Origin: a bacterium
Lineage (GTDB): Bacteria; Chlamydiota; Chlamydiia; Chlamydiales; SM23-39
DNA: 20,250 nucleotides
Direction of reading: 5' to 3'
Assembly (NCBI GenBank): GCA_021818045.1
Contig: JAKAFF010000005.1
Span: 1 to 20,250, forward strand
The notes beneath the pieces are model-generated. The model searched no databases. It had not been told where the DNA came from and was given only the letters and a program-made list of their open reading frames with translations. Positions 7,073 through 13,956 of the stretch are shown here, piece after piece. A program made the position numbers and the translations under genes. Within the stretch, counting starts at the first letter, position 1; each line of letters starts with the position of its first letter.

Positions 7073-8407
7073 TTAAAGTCGGTCTTTTAGGAAAGCGCGG
7101 GGCGTAATTTTGATTTTTTTAATCGATCGCTCGTTGGATTGAACGACTTCGAGGTCAAATTCGTCATGGGATAGTTTCCACCCTTTTGCCGGGATGGTCC
7201 CTGCACAGTGAAATACGTAGCCGCCAATGGTTTCATATTCAGGGTTAGGGGGGATTTTGATGTTGAGCTGGGTTTCAATGTCGATGAGGGTCATTTTCGC
7301 ATCGACCATCCATCCCCCTTCAGGTAGTTCCCAAAAATCTTTGGCCTCTCCGATGTCATATTCATCCTCAATTTCGCCAACGAGTTCTTCTAAAATATCT
7401 TCGATGGTGACGATGCCTTCTGTCCCGCCATACTCGTCCACGATGATGGCCATGTGGAGATGTTTGTTGCGAAACTCTTGGAGTAGTTGAGTGATTTTTT
7501 TGTTTTCAGGGGCATAGAGAACAGGTTTTGCAATGGTTTGTAGGGGAGCATCGAGATTGTGGTTGGGTGTGGCAAAGCATTTTAATAGGTCCTTGTATAG
7601 AACTACACCCCGAATCTCATCGAGATTTTCGGCGAAAATGGGAATCCGGCTATATCCTTCCGTCGCAAAAAGGGCTGCGGCTTCTCGAATTGGCGTGTGC
7701 GCAGCCAGGCTAAAGACATCCACTCTTGGAACCATGATCTCTTTGGCCACGCGTCCTTTGAAGTTCACAAATGAGCTAATGAGCTTTTGATCCGCAGGAT
7801 CGAGGTGTTTTTCTAATTCCGATTCGCGGATCATTTCGTGCAGTTTTGTTCGGTCGGTCACGGGCTGCTCTTCAAAATGCAGTTTTGTGACAAGGGTTCT
7901 CATGAGCTGTAATAGCGCGGCAGTGAGAGGAAAGAGAAGGCTTAAGTAGATCGAGGCGAATGGAGCTGTAAGCCTCAAGAGAGGGCGGCTCCATACACTG
8001 GCTAGCAGTCGTAGGGTAAAATCAAGTAGGACAAAGAGAAAGATAATGGCGAGAGCTGCCCAAATGAGCGGCGTCCAGTGATGCGAGCTGGGCAAATCTG
8101 CCAGGATGCCGCCTTGTAAACTTGGCATAGTTGCCATGAGATAAAAAAAGGCGGTAATTGCATAAGCCAGCTCATAGATGTGCTTGGATAGGGAGATGCA
8201 AAAGTAGACGTTTTCCCATTCGTTAAGTCGAAAGAATTTTTTGAGGATCGTTAAGAAAAAAAAATGCGGGGGATTTGCAGAGCGCAATAATTCTTTAGAT
8301 TTAAATTTGCCGAGCTGTAGTAGAGAGCTTGCTACAGTAGTTAAAAAAAGAGCTCCTAAGAGAAATACAGTGGGTAGAATAGCACTTTCTATGATGGAGG
8401 ATGCCAT
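7073..8407 (-). CDS. CorC/HlyC-type CBS-domain membrane protein
   Basis: A 444-residue integral membrane protein of the CNNM/CorC/HlyC family, implicated in Mg2+ or other cation efflux and older-named hemolysin-like. Residues 1-195 hold about four hydrophobic segments of the DUF21/CNNM domain (ILPTVFLLGALFLTTVA, YAITAFFYLMA, WAALAIIFLFVLLDF, IYLSLLFPLTAALLQL). A CBS pair follows (KEIMVPRVDVFSL, GYSRIPIFAENLDEIRGVVLYKDLL, then MAIIVDEYGGTEGIVTIEDILEELVGEIEDEYD), then the C-terminal CorC_HlyC domain (PNPEYETIGGYVF, HDEFDLEVVQSNERSIKKIKI). The TMD is shorter and less conserved than in many homologues. The ATG at 8407 overlaps the end of ybeY by 19 bases and has GGAT upstream. Adjacency of ybeY and a CorC-like gene is common in bacteria. 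Confidence 0.88.
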   Translation of the reverse strand: MASSIIESAILPTVFLLGALFLTTVASSLLQLGKFKSKELLRSANPPHFFFLTILKKFFRLNEWENVYFCISLSKHIYELAYAITAFFYLMATMPSLQGGILADLPSSHHWTPLIWAALAIIFLFVLLDFTLRLLASVWSRPLLRLTAPFASIYLSLLFPLTAALLQLMRTLVTKLHFEEQPVTDRTKLHEMIRESELEKHLDPADQKLISSFVNFKGRVAKEIMVPRVDVFSLAAHTPIREAAALFATEGYSRIPIFAENLDEIRGVVLYKDLLKCFATPNHNLDAPLQTIAKPVLYAPENKKITQLLQEFRNKHLHMAIIVDEYGGTEGIVTIEDILEELVGEIEDEYDIGEAKDFWELPEGGWMVDAKMTLIDIETQLNIKIPPNPEYETIGGYVFHCAGTIPAKGWKLSHDEFDLEVVQSNERSIKKIKITPRAFLKDRL

Positions 8408-8838
8408 TTAGATCCAATTTTTATACTTTGGGTATAGAGATGATCCATACAACTTTTTTCTTTTTTGCGCATAGCCCTTCTGCTTTTTGCATCTAAATCG
8501 TCATAGCCAAGTAAGTGCAAGATGCCATGCACTACATACAAAGCAGTTTCTTGGTAAGGGTCAAGTTTCTTTTTTTGAGCATACTCAATAGCTGTGCGGG
8601 GACAAACGAAAATTTCACCTAAGTGCTCTTCATCTAGCGGGAATGAGATGCAGTCCGTGGGGGTTTCGTCTTGAAAAAAGTCGAGATGTAGACGGCAAAT
8701 CTCTTTGCAAGAGACGAAGTAAATGCAAATCTCTGAATGAGATATGTTTAAATAAGAAACCAGCTCCTTGACCAAGGCCCTTACTGAGGCCTTGTCAAGG
8801 GGTAAATCTTTTTGACGATTGTATATGTGGATGTCCAA
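8389..8838 (-). CDS. ybeY: YbeY rRNA maturation endoribonuclease
   Basis: A 149-residue zinc-type metalloprotein of the YbeY/UPF0054 family, which acts in 16S rRNA 3'-end maturation and ribosome quality control. The N-terminus (MDIHIYNRQKDL), central block TPTDCISFPLDEEHLGEIFVCP and C-terminal motif HGILHLLGYDD are all in place. The family motif is normally HGxLHLxGYDH; here the third histidine ligand is replaced by Asp. The start is TTG at 8838, chosen since an in-frame stop lies upstream, no ATG is available and the family N-terminus aligns from here. It begins one base after the stop of the 52-residue small basic protein gene (TAA-T-TTG) without its own strong ribosome binding site, so translational coupling is likely. 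Confidence 0.9.
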   Translation of the reverse strand: MDIHIYNRQKDLPLDKASVRALVKELVSYLNISHSEICIYFVSCKEICRLHLDFFQDETPTDCISFPLDEEHLGEIFVCPRTAIEYAQKKKLDPYQETALYVVHGILHLLGYDDLDAKSRRAMRKKEKSCMDHLYTQSIKIGSKWHPPS

Positions 8839-8839
8839 A

Positions 8840-8998
8840 TTATGCAGAAGGTGTTTTGGGAAGGCCGGTTACTTTGGTGTTTTTCCCATCGACCCATTTT
8901 CCCAATTTTCTCAACATGTCGACCCGTTCGAATCGCTTGAGAACGTTGCGTTTTTTGGCTCCTTTTCCGCTTTTTCCGTAGCTGCTGTGTCTGGTCAT
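8840..8998 (-). CDS. Small basic protein, Chlamydiae/Verrucomicrobia type (52 aa)
   Basis: A 52-residue, strongly basic protein starting MTRHSSYGKSGKGAKKRNVL, continuing with KRFERVDMLRKLGKW and ending GLPKTPSA. This matches the small basic protein family I remember from Chlamydiae and Verrucomicrobia (TIGR04137 type), which sits beside ybeY; from memory, Chlamydia has tiny unannotated-looking genes in the same place. An AGGA ribosome binding site lies five bases before the ATG at 8998. It starts nine bases after the end of the 55-residue gene and ends one base before the ybeY start. The charge and position point to an RNA- or ribosome-associated role, not demonstrated. Confidence 0.85.
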   Translation of the reverse strand: MTRHSSYGKSGKGAKKRNVLKRFERVDMLRKLGKWVDGKNTKVTGLPKTPSA

Positions 8999-9007
8999 AT
9001 TGTCCTA

Positions 9008-9175
9008 TTAAATTTTGGGGATGAAACGATTTGCGGTGAGTTCACCGATTGCATTTTCGTGAGGCTTAAAACCTTGTTCCAAGGCATCTTTCTTGGGGCC
9101 TGTTTTTACGCCAGGAAGGCGGGGGGCTTTTTTAGAAATGTGGCGTTTTTTGCCCTGTTTGCTCATGCGGGTCAT
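9008..9175 (-). CDS. Second small basic protein (55 aa), function unknown
   Basis: A 55-residue protein, MTRMSKQGKKRHISKKAPRL at its start and ENAIGELTANRFIPKI at its end, with a Lys/Arg-rich N-terminal half and a neutral C-terminal half. A GGAG ribosome binding site lies nine bases before the ATG at 9175. It lies between holC and the 52-residue basic protein gene, in one compact run. I do not recognise a named family; from memory Chlamydia has two tiny genes at this place, and this would be the second. The basic N-terminus suggests nucleic-acid or ribosome binding. Support for it being real: a good ribosome site, a full-length open frame fitting exactly between neighbours, and a composition unlike a chance frame. 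Confidence 0.75.
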   Translation of the reverse strand: MTRMSKQGKKRHISKKAPRLPGVKTGPKKDALEQGFKPHENAIGELTANRFIPKI

Positions 9176-9203
9176 TTGATTTGCTCCGTTTACAAAATGG
9201 AGT

Positions 9204-9209
9204 ATTATA
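9204..9209 (-). promoter_or_regulatory. Candidate -10 box for the small basic protein/ybeY run
   Basis: A perfect TATAAT on the minus strand lies 28 bases before the ATG at 9175 and overlaps the last bases of holC. I find no good -35 hexamer at normal spacing, so an internal promoter here is possible but weakly supported; the run may instead rely on read-through from rnr. Confidence 0.3.
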
Positions 9210-9633
9210 TTCGAGATTCAATTAAGTAGCCAGCGCTTTTATAGGCATCGAAGCGCAAAGCAGAAAAGTTTTTTTTGCTAGGCGTTGTCAGGTCTTCGAA
9301 CTCGTAGATCGTGCGAAAGGGACCTTCGATGAGAAGGGGGGTTGGGCACAGGTTAAAGGCAATTTTTGCCTGATTAATATTTTTTTTAACGCAGGAGATG
9401 GCGATCCATTCAGAGGTATCGCTGTCGCTTAGCACGTGGGGAAGGAAGCTGGATGGAGGGGATTTCCATAATAACTCGTCGACGAAAGAGGCGCTTTTTA
9501 GGTCTTCTGTAAGGATGAGCAGGTGTTCTTTTTTTTCAAAATGGGAGTAGGCAGCAGTTGTGAGGCGGGCGATTTTTTGGCTATTTTTCTGGACTTGGAA
9601 AAAGACGACGCGGGTGGGGTTAGAAGGGGGCAT
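9205..9633 (-). CDS. holC: HolC-like DNA polymerase III chi subunit
   Basis: A 142-residue protein resembling HolC, the clamp-loader accessory subunit that links DNA polymerase III to single-strand binding protein. Seen features are the N-terminal VVFFQVQKNSQKIARLTTAAYSHFEKKEHLLIL, then SFVDELLWKSPPSSFLPHVLSD (family pattern LDxLLW...SFLPH), then a C-terminal RFDAYKSAGYLIES like the family's YxxxGY end. The sequence is diverged and no catalytic motif is expected. The ATG at 9633 has a near-perfect AAGGAGG site and overlaps the end of the second DUF502 gene by 14 bases, so the two are co-transcribed. An unrelated small hypothetical is the alternative, but length and motifs favour HolC. Confidence 0.75.
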   Translation of the reverse strand: MPPSNPTRVVFFQVQKNSQKIARLTTAAYSHFEKKEHLLILTEDLKSASFVDELLWKSPPSSFLPHVLSDSDTSEWIAISCVKKNINQAKIAFNLCPTPLLIEGPFRTIYEFEDLTTPSKKNFSALRFDAYKSAGYLIESRI

Positions 9634-10273
9634 CTCCCTCCTTATCGTCCGATTCTGGGAGGATCATGCCACAGGAGACGAGGAATTTGACGACCTCTTC
9701 GTTCGTCATGTCGATATCTCGCACATCTTGTTTGGGGGCGAGAAAAAGAAAGCCTGAGATGGGGTGAGGAGCGGTAGGGGAAAAGACGGAGACAAGGGGT
9801 GTTTGGATTTTCTCTTGGCACTCTGGAGCCACTTCTCCAGCGAGGAATCCGAGGCTATAATTGGGTTTTCCTGGGAAGGGGATCATGACCGGTTTTTTAA
9901 AGGCTTTTTTTCCTTTGGTGGAGAACAGGGCTTTCAATACTTCTCGACTGGTTCTATAGACAGTGCTGACAAAAGGGATGCGGTCCATGAATTTTTCTCC
10001 CAAGTCGATCAATTTTCTTACGATCAACCAATGTGTCATCATACCTAAAAGCAAAATGAAGACGCACAAAAAGATGAGAGAAAAAATGCGCGCCACAAAT
10101 AGGGTAATGCTTGGGGGGAGTTTGACGAGAAATTGTTTTTGGATCTGGACAATGATCGGGTCGACTACGGCAATAAAAGGGCTTGTAAAGACATCGAATA
10201 GAAAAAAGAACACCATTAGTGTCAAAGCTAAGGGTAGGATAATGATGAAGCCGGTGAATAGCTGTTTTCTCAT
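9620..10273 (-). CDS. DUF502 membrane protein, second copy
   Basis: A 217-residue DUF502 family protein of unknown function. There are two membrane helices, at about 6-30 (FTGFIIILPLALTLMVFFFLF) and 60-85 (ARIFSLIFLCVFILLLGMM), followed by the family's conserved soluble block: RIPFVSTVYRTSREVLKALF, then VFSPTAPHPISGFLFLAP, then NEEVVKFLVSCGMILPE. It overlaps the preceding paralogue by four bases (ATGA), which fits translational coupling, and overlaps holC by 14 bases. In other organisms the family tends to be a single gene; the two copies here differ throughout, so the duplication is not recent. Confidence 0.88.
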   Translation of the reverse strand: MRKQLFTGFIIILPLALTLMVFFFLFDVFTSPFIAVVDPIIVQIQKQFLVKLPPSITLFVARIFSLIFLCVFILLLGMMTHWLIVRKLIDLGEKFMDRIPFVSTVYRTSREVLKALFSTKGKKAFKKPVMIPFPGKPNYSLGFLAGEVAPECQEKIQTPLVSVFSPTAPHPISGFLFLAPKQDVRDIDMTNEEVVKFLVSCGMILPESDDKEGDAPF

Positions 10274-10905
10274 GGGATTGGCCTGTCAGGTACGATGACT
10301 GCACAAGAAACAATGTACTTAATTGCCTCTTCGTTTTTCATTTTTAAATAGATTAACTCTGCTTGATTTGACATGACTAAAAAGCCAGTGGTTGGGTTGG
10401 GGGCTGTAGGAACGAAGACCGATACGAGCTCTTTTCCTTCGGCAGATGAACATGTTTTAGGCGATTTCTTGGCGATCAAGCCTATGCAATAGCAACCAGG
10501 ATAGGGGAAGGGGATCATGACGACTTGCTGGAATGAGTGTGTTGTTTCTCCAAAGAGGGATTTGACGATGTCTTTAGAGGTTTTGTAGACTTTGTTGACT
10601 AAAGGGATTTTATGCAACATCCGATCGCCAAAGCGGATCAATTGATTAAAAAAGAAGCGCCTTGCGACAAGCCCTAAGAGCCATGTGAATAGAACGAGTA
10701 GAATAAGGACGAGGAGGGGACTCAGGATTGCGATGATGTAATCTTTTGTTAAAATCCCCACTGATTTAATGGGGAGTGTGCCTGCAATCATTTTCATTAT
10801 GCCGGTGAACGGCTTGGTTACTAAATGGATAATTAGGTGAACGACCCAGATGGTCACTGCGAGGGGTAGCAGGGTGACAAGACCGGTTAAGAAATATTTC
10901 TTCAC
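10270..10905 (-). CDS. DUF502 membrane protein, first copy
   Basis: A 211-residue DUF502 protein with two membrane helices (about 5-33 and 57-82) and the same conserved blocks as its neighbour: KIPLVNKVYKTSKDIVKSLF, VFVPTAPNPTTGFLVM and NEEAIKYIVSCAVIVP. The start codon is GTG at 10905, seventeen bases after the rnr stop. An ATG a few bases upstream is in another frame and ends at once. It could act as a hetero-oligomer with its paralogue, as both copies lie in one coupled unit, but function is unknown. Confidence 0.88.
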   Translation of the reverse strand: MKKYFLTGLVTLLPLAVTIWVVHLIIHLVTKPFTGIMKMIAGTLPIKSVGILTKDYIIAILSPLLVLILLVLFTWLLGLVARRFFFNQLIRFGDRMLHKIPLVNKVYKTSKDIVKSLFGETTHSFQQVVMIPFPYPGCYCIGLIAKKSPKTCSSAEGKELVSVFVPTAPNPTTGFLVMSNQAELIYLKMKNEEAIKYIVSCAVIVPDRPIP

Positions 10906-10922
10906 ACTTCAATCATGGCGAA

Positions 10923-13028
10923 TTATCTTTTATTGTGCAAGCTCCAGTGAGATTGCTGGAGAATGTAATTGACCTGGTCGAGGCGTACGGAGATCATTTG
11001 GCCCGTTAAATAGATTTTCCCCGTGCGAGAGCCGCGAAAAGACATTTGGATAGGGTTGTATTCGAAATAATCATTTCCGAGTTCTGAGACATGGACACTT
11101 CCTTCGAGATCGAAGAGGGGGACTTCAAAAAAGAGGGCGTGAGGTTTGATGCGAGTGATGGTGGCTTGATAGATTTGGCGAGGATCGGCTGCAAAGTAGG
11201 TCCCTGCCAAGCGTAGTTTTTTCAGTAAAGTGACAGAGCTCTCTGCGCGAAAGGAGACGCGCTCTTTTTCTGAGCAGGCAGTAGCTACGCGATCGATGTT
11301 GGCATCAAGGGGCAATTCATCAAATAAAAGCCGCTGAATAATCAGGTCGGTGTAGCGGCGGATGGGGCTTGTAAAGTGGCAGTAGTGCTCAAGCGCCAAG
11401 CCGTAATGGCCGATATTATCCGAAGAGTAAGAGGCAAGGCGCATGCTGCGAATGAAGCTAACGGATAACTGGGGCAGGTGCGCTGAAGTTTGCGCTTGCA
11501 GAAAGAGTTTTTGGATGTCTCTGTGCGTAGGATCGGCGGGTAGGGTAAATCCGAGAGACCTGGCAAAGTGGAAAAAATCTTGAAACGATTCGTTACTCGG
11601 TTGCTCATGGACGCGGTAGATGAGTATTTTTCCTTTGGAAGAGAGGTGTTTTGCCACAATTTCATTGGCCTTCAACATGAACTCTTCGATCATTTGGTGA
11701 GTTACGTCATACTCTACGCGCTCAATTTTTAGAGGAACCCCTTTTTCATCCACGAGGATGACATCATCTGGCATGGCAAAATCGATGCTGCCTCTTTCAA
11801 AGCGCTTTTTTTTCAGTAGCTGACACAATGCAACCATGCGATTGAGTAGTGCGGCATGAACGCTTCTTTTTTTCTTTTCGAGCACTTGTAGCGCTTCTTT
11901 ATAGGTGAACCGTTTTCTGCTCTTAATAACGGTCCTTTCGATGGAATAATGGACTAGTTCTCCAGAGGGGTCGAATTCAGCAAACACCGATTGTGTAAGC
12001 CTTGGTACTTTTGCTTTGAGACTGCATAGCTCATTTGAGAGCTCTTCGGGGAGCATCGGGATGCATTGTCCAGGAAAGTAGGTGGAATTGCATCGAGTGA
12101 AAGCTTCTTTATCTAAGTGGCTGTCTGGGCGGACATAGTGGCTAACATCGGCGATGTGAACGCCCAAAAAGTAGTGCCCTTTGTCATCGCAAGTAAGCGA
12201 GATGGCGTCGTCATAATCTTTGGCTGTATCTGGATCGATGGTGACGATTTCTAAATCGGACAGATCGCGTCGGTTGGGATCAGATGCTTTTTTGCCAAAG
12301 CGCTTGGCCTCTTCGATAGCCTCTTTCGTAAATCCATCGGGGAGGTTAAATTCTTCAACCGCGGCTTTGACGTCTACAGATGGATCTGAAATATGGCCGA
12401 TGTAACGGCTCATTTCTACAGAGACAACGCCCTCTTTGGCGCCCCAGTCGCATACTTTGCAAACGACGCGGTCTCCCTCTTGCAGCTCCGTTTTTGCTTT
12501 GACCTTGATGGGTTTGTCGATGCCAAGAAGAGGGGAAAACGCGATGTAATGCCTCGCGGTTTTTCGAACGATTGTGCAGGCCAAATGGGTGCGACTGCGC
12601 TTCAAAATAGCGACGACTTGCCCCTCTGGGCCCTTGGCTGAAACAACTGCGTTGATTTCTATTTCGACCTCATCGCCATCTACTGCAGCAAGTAGGCTGT
12701 GTTTGGGGATAAAAACGTCGGGGCTATCTCCTACTTTTACAAAACCGAATCCTTTGGGGTGGACACTAATGACTCCTGTGGCAAGCGAGTTGTTCGTGGG
12801 TACTGTATATCGTTGCTTGTGGAGGGTCATTTCCCCTTTTTGGATGAGATCGTCTAGAATTTTTTTAAAAAGATTTTCGTGGATGCTTGCGACGTCTAAA
12901 TATTTGATTAATTCAGAAAATGTTGCAGGTTTGTAGCGTTTGCCGCGAATGTATTGCAGAAGTGTACGGGTGAGATTGGAGGCGATTTTCAGCTCTTTGG
13001 AGCCACCTCTCCTTTTTTTGAAGGTCAT
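10923..13028 (-). CDS. rnr: Ribonuclease R (VacB/RNase II family 3'-5' exoribonuclease)
   Basis: A 701-residue processive 3'-5' exoribonuclease that degrades structured RNA, including mRNA decay intermediates and defective rRNA. Domain order: an N-terminal winged-helix-like region (about 1-75); cold-shock domain (GVISVHPKGFGFVKVG, DVFIPKHSLLAAVDGDEVEIEI); RNB catalytic domain starting at TIDPDTAKDYDDAISL with its metal-binding Asp residues, through HIADVSHYV and FTSPIRRYTDLIIQRLL; and an S1 domain (YQATITRIKPHALFFEVPLFDLEGSVHVSELG). The lysine-rich tail of E. coli RNase R is missing. The ATG at 13028 is preceded by GGAGGAT at good spacing; the frame is open to an ATG at 13163, but that extension is not RNase R-like and overlaps a repeat element. 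It heads the compact minus-strand cluster down to 5112. Confidence 0.93.
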   Translation of the reverse strand: MTFKKRRGGSKELKIASNLTRTLLQYIRGKRYKPATFSELIKYLDVASIHENLFKKILDDLIQKGEMTLHKQRYTVPTNNSLATGVISVHPKGFGFVKVGDSPDVFIPKHSLLAAVDGDEVEIEINAVVSAKGPEGQVVAILKRSRTHLACTIVRKTARHYIAFSPLLGIDKPIKVKAKTELQEGDRVVCKVCDWGAKEGVVSVEMSRYIGHISDPSVDVKAAVEEFNLPDGFTKEAIEEAKRFGKKASDPNRRDLSDLEIVTIDPDTAKDYDDAISLTCDDKGHYFLGVHIADVSHYVRPDSHLDKEAFTRCNSTYFPGQCIPMLPEELSNELCSLKAKVPRLTQSVFAEFDPSGELVHYSIERTVIKSRKRFTYKEALQVLEKKKRSVHAALLNRMVALCQLLKKKRFERGSIDFAMPDDVILVDEKGVPLKIERVEYDVTHQMIEEFMLKANEIVAKHLSSKGKILIYRVHEQPSNESFQDFFHFARSLGFTLPADPTHRDIQKLFLQAQTSAHLPQLSVSFIRSMRLASYSSDNIGHYGLALEHYCHFTSPIRRYTDLIIQRLLFDELPLDANIDRVATACSEKERVSFRAESSVTLLKKLRLAGTYFAADPRQIYQATITRIKPHALFFEVPLFDLEGSVHVSELGNDYFEYNPIQMSFRGSRTGKIYLTGQMISVRLDQVNYILQQSHWSLHNKR

Positions 13029-13133
13029 ATATCCTCCATGATAGAGAAGATACCCATAAGAGACAAGAATCGTTTTGGGATAAAGAATCATTTTCGGTAT
13101 AAATTGACCAAAAATTTTTATTCGGATAAGCTC

Positions 13134-13163
13134 CGCAGCCGAAAATCCAATTTTTGAACTCAT
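13134..13163 (-). repeat. 30-bp dispersed repeat, copy 1
   Basis: These 30 bases are identical, but for one base, to 20125-20154 on the opposite strand. The minus strand begins ATGAGTTCAAAA and ends GGCTGCG. This copy lies 28 bases upstream of the plus-strand gene at 13191 and 106 bases upstream of the rnr start, and includes the -35 hexamer of the candidate plus-strand promoter. Confidence 0.75.
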
Positions 13164-13182
13164 TGATGTATAAAAATATATA
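13154..13182 (+). promoter_or_regulatory. Candidate promoter for the 13191 gene
   Basis: TTGAAC (13154-13159) and TATATA (13177-13182) are separated by exactly 17 bases, a good sigma-70/sigma-66-type match ending eight bases before the ATG. This would give a leader only a base or two long, so the start codon or promoter placement needs caution. The -35 lies inside the 30-bp repeat. Confidence 0.4.
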
Positions 13183-13190
13183 GAGAATCT

Positions 13191-13931
13191 ATGTCATCAA
13201 CGTCATCTGCTGTCTCAAATGGACAGCCTTCAAAGGGACCGTGGGTTTATATGGCCCCTTATCTTGCTCCTCCGATTGCAGCTTCTGCTGCCATTGTGCT
13301 GGTGTTTCGCGATATGATTGCAAAGAGTGCCCAGCAAAAAGGGCTCGCTGTGCCTATTATGTCATTTGAGGCGGGTGTGAAAGAGGGTATTAAAGCAGCC
13401 CCTACTGTGGGAGCCATTGTTGGGACCCAAATGGTAGTGCAAAGTGCTGTAGAAAAAATGCTTTCTGGAGGGGAAGATCGTAAAAGTTTATCAACAACAC
13501 TTACCAGCTCTGCCATTGTAGGAAGTGCTTCGGCCCCTGTTTTGGCGGTTTTCAATGGTCAGACTATGGGATGGACTGTTCGAGAATCTCTTCGAAGATT
13601 CTCGCCGCGACAAGCCATGGCAATCGCTGTTCAGGAAACAGCTTTTGTTGGGGGGCTGAGCGTTGCTGATCAAGTGGCTACAGCCATGAAGAACAGATTC
13701 GGTGACAGCAAAGTGGTCGATTATACAGCTGCGTTTGTTACCGCAGCTGCGGGAAGTCTTGCCGGACATCCAGCTAACACTGCTCTAACGCGCTGGCAAA
13801 GCGGCATGTCGGTGGATAGTTGTCGTTCATTGATGTGGGGTGCTTTGCGAAAAGCTAGGGCTGTTGGTGCTTTCTCAGTCCTTTATCAGATTGGCAAAAG
13901 CGTCCTAACCACTCCTCCCGGGACAGGATAG
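13191..13931 (+). CDS. Six-segment hydrophobic protein, unknown; faint mitochondrial-carrier-like pattern
   Basis: A 246-residue protein I cannot name. After a polar N-terminus (1-20) there are six hydrophobic segments in three pairs, at about 23-40, 70-89, 106-124, 141-161, 178-195 and 218-237. The third pair starts with AAAGSLAGHPANTALTRWQ, whose P194-x-N196, R201 and Q203 spacing resembles the PxD/ExxK/RxRxQ signature of mitochondrial (SLC25) carriers; pairs one and two keep a proline at the like position but not the charges. The pairs span about 65 residues, shorter than the roughly 100-residue SLC25 repeat. I see no enzyme motif. The gene stands alone on the plus strand between two minus-strand operons, which suits an acquired or lineage-specific membrane or effector protein. 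The carrier idea is weak inference. Confidence 0.6.
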   Translation: MSSTSSAVSNGQPSKGPWVYMAPYLAPPIAASAAIVLVFRDMIAKSAQQKGLAVPIMSFEAGVKEGIKAAPTVGAIVGTQMVVQSAVEKMLSGGEDRKSLSTTLTSSAIVGSASAPVLAVFNGQTMGWTVRESLRRFSPRQAMAIAVQETAFVGGLSVADQVATAMKNRFGDSKVVDYTAAFVTAAAGSLAGHPANTALTRWQSGMSVDSCRSLMWGALRKARAVGAFSVLYQIGKSVLTTPPGTG

Positions 13932-13956
13932 AAGAAAAGTTTGGACAAAGCATAGG

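Noticed and set aside
13029..13163. 45-residue N-terminal extension of RNase R
   Set aside because: The ATG at 13028 has a strong ribosome binding site and begins a family-like N-terminus, while the extension overlaps the dispersed repeat and does not resemble RNase R.
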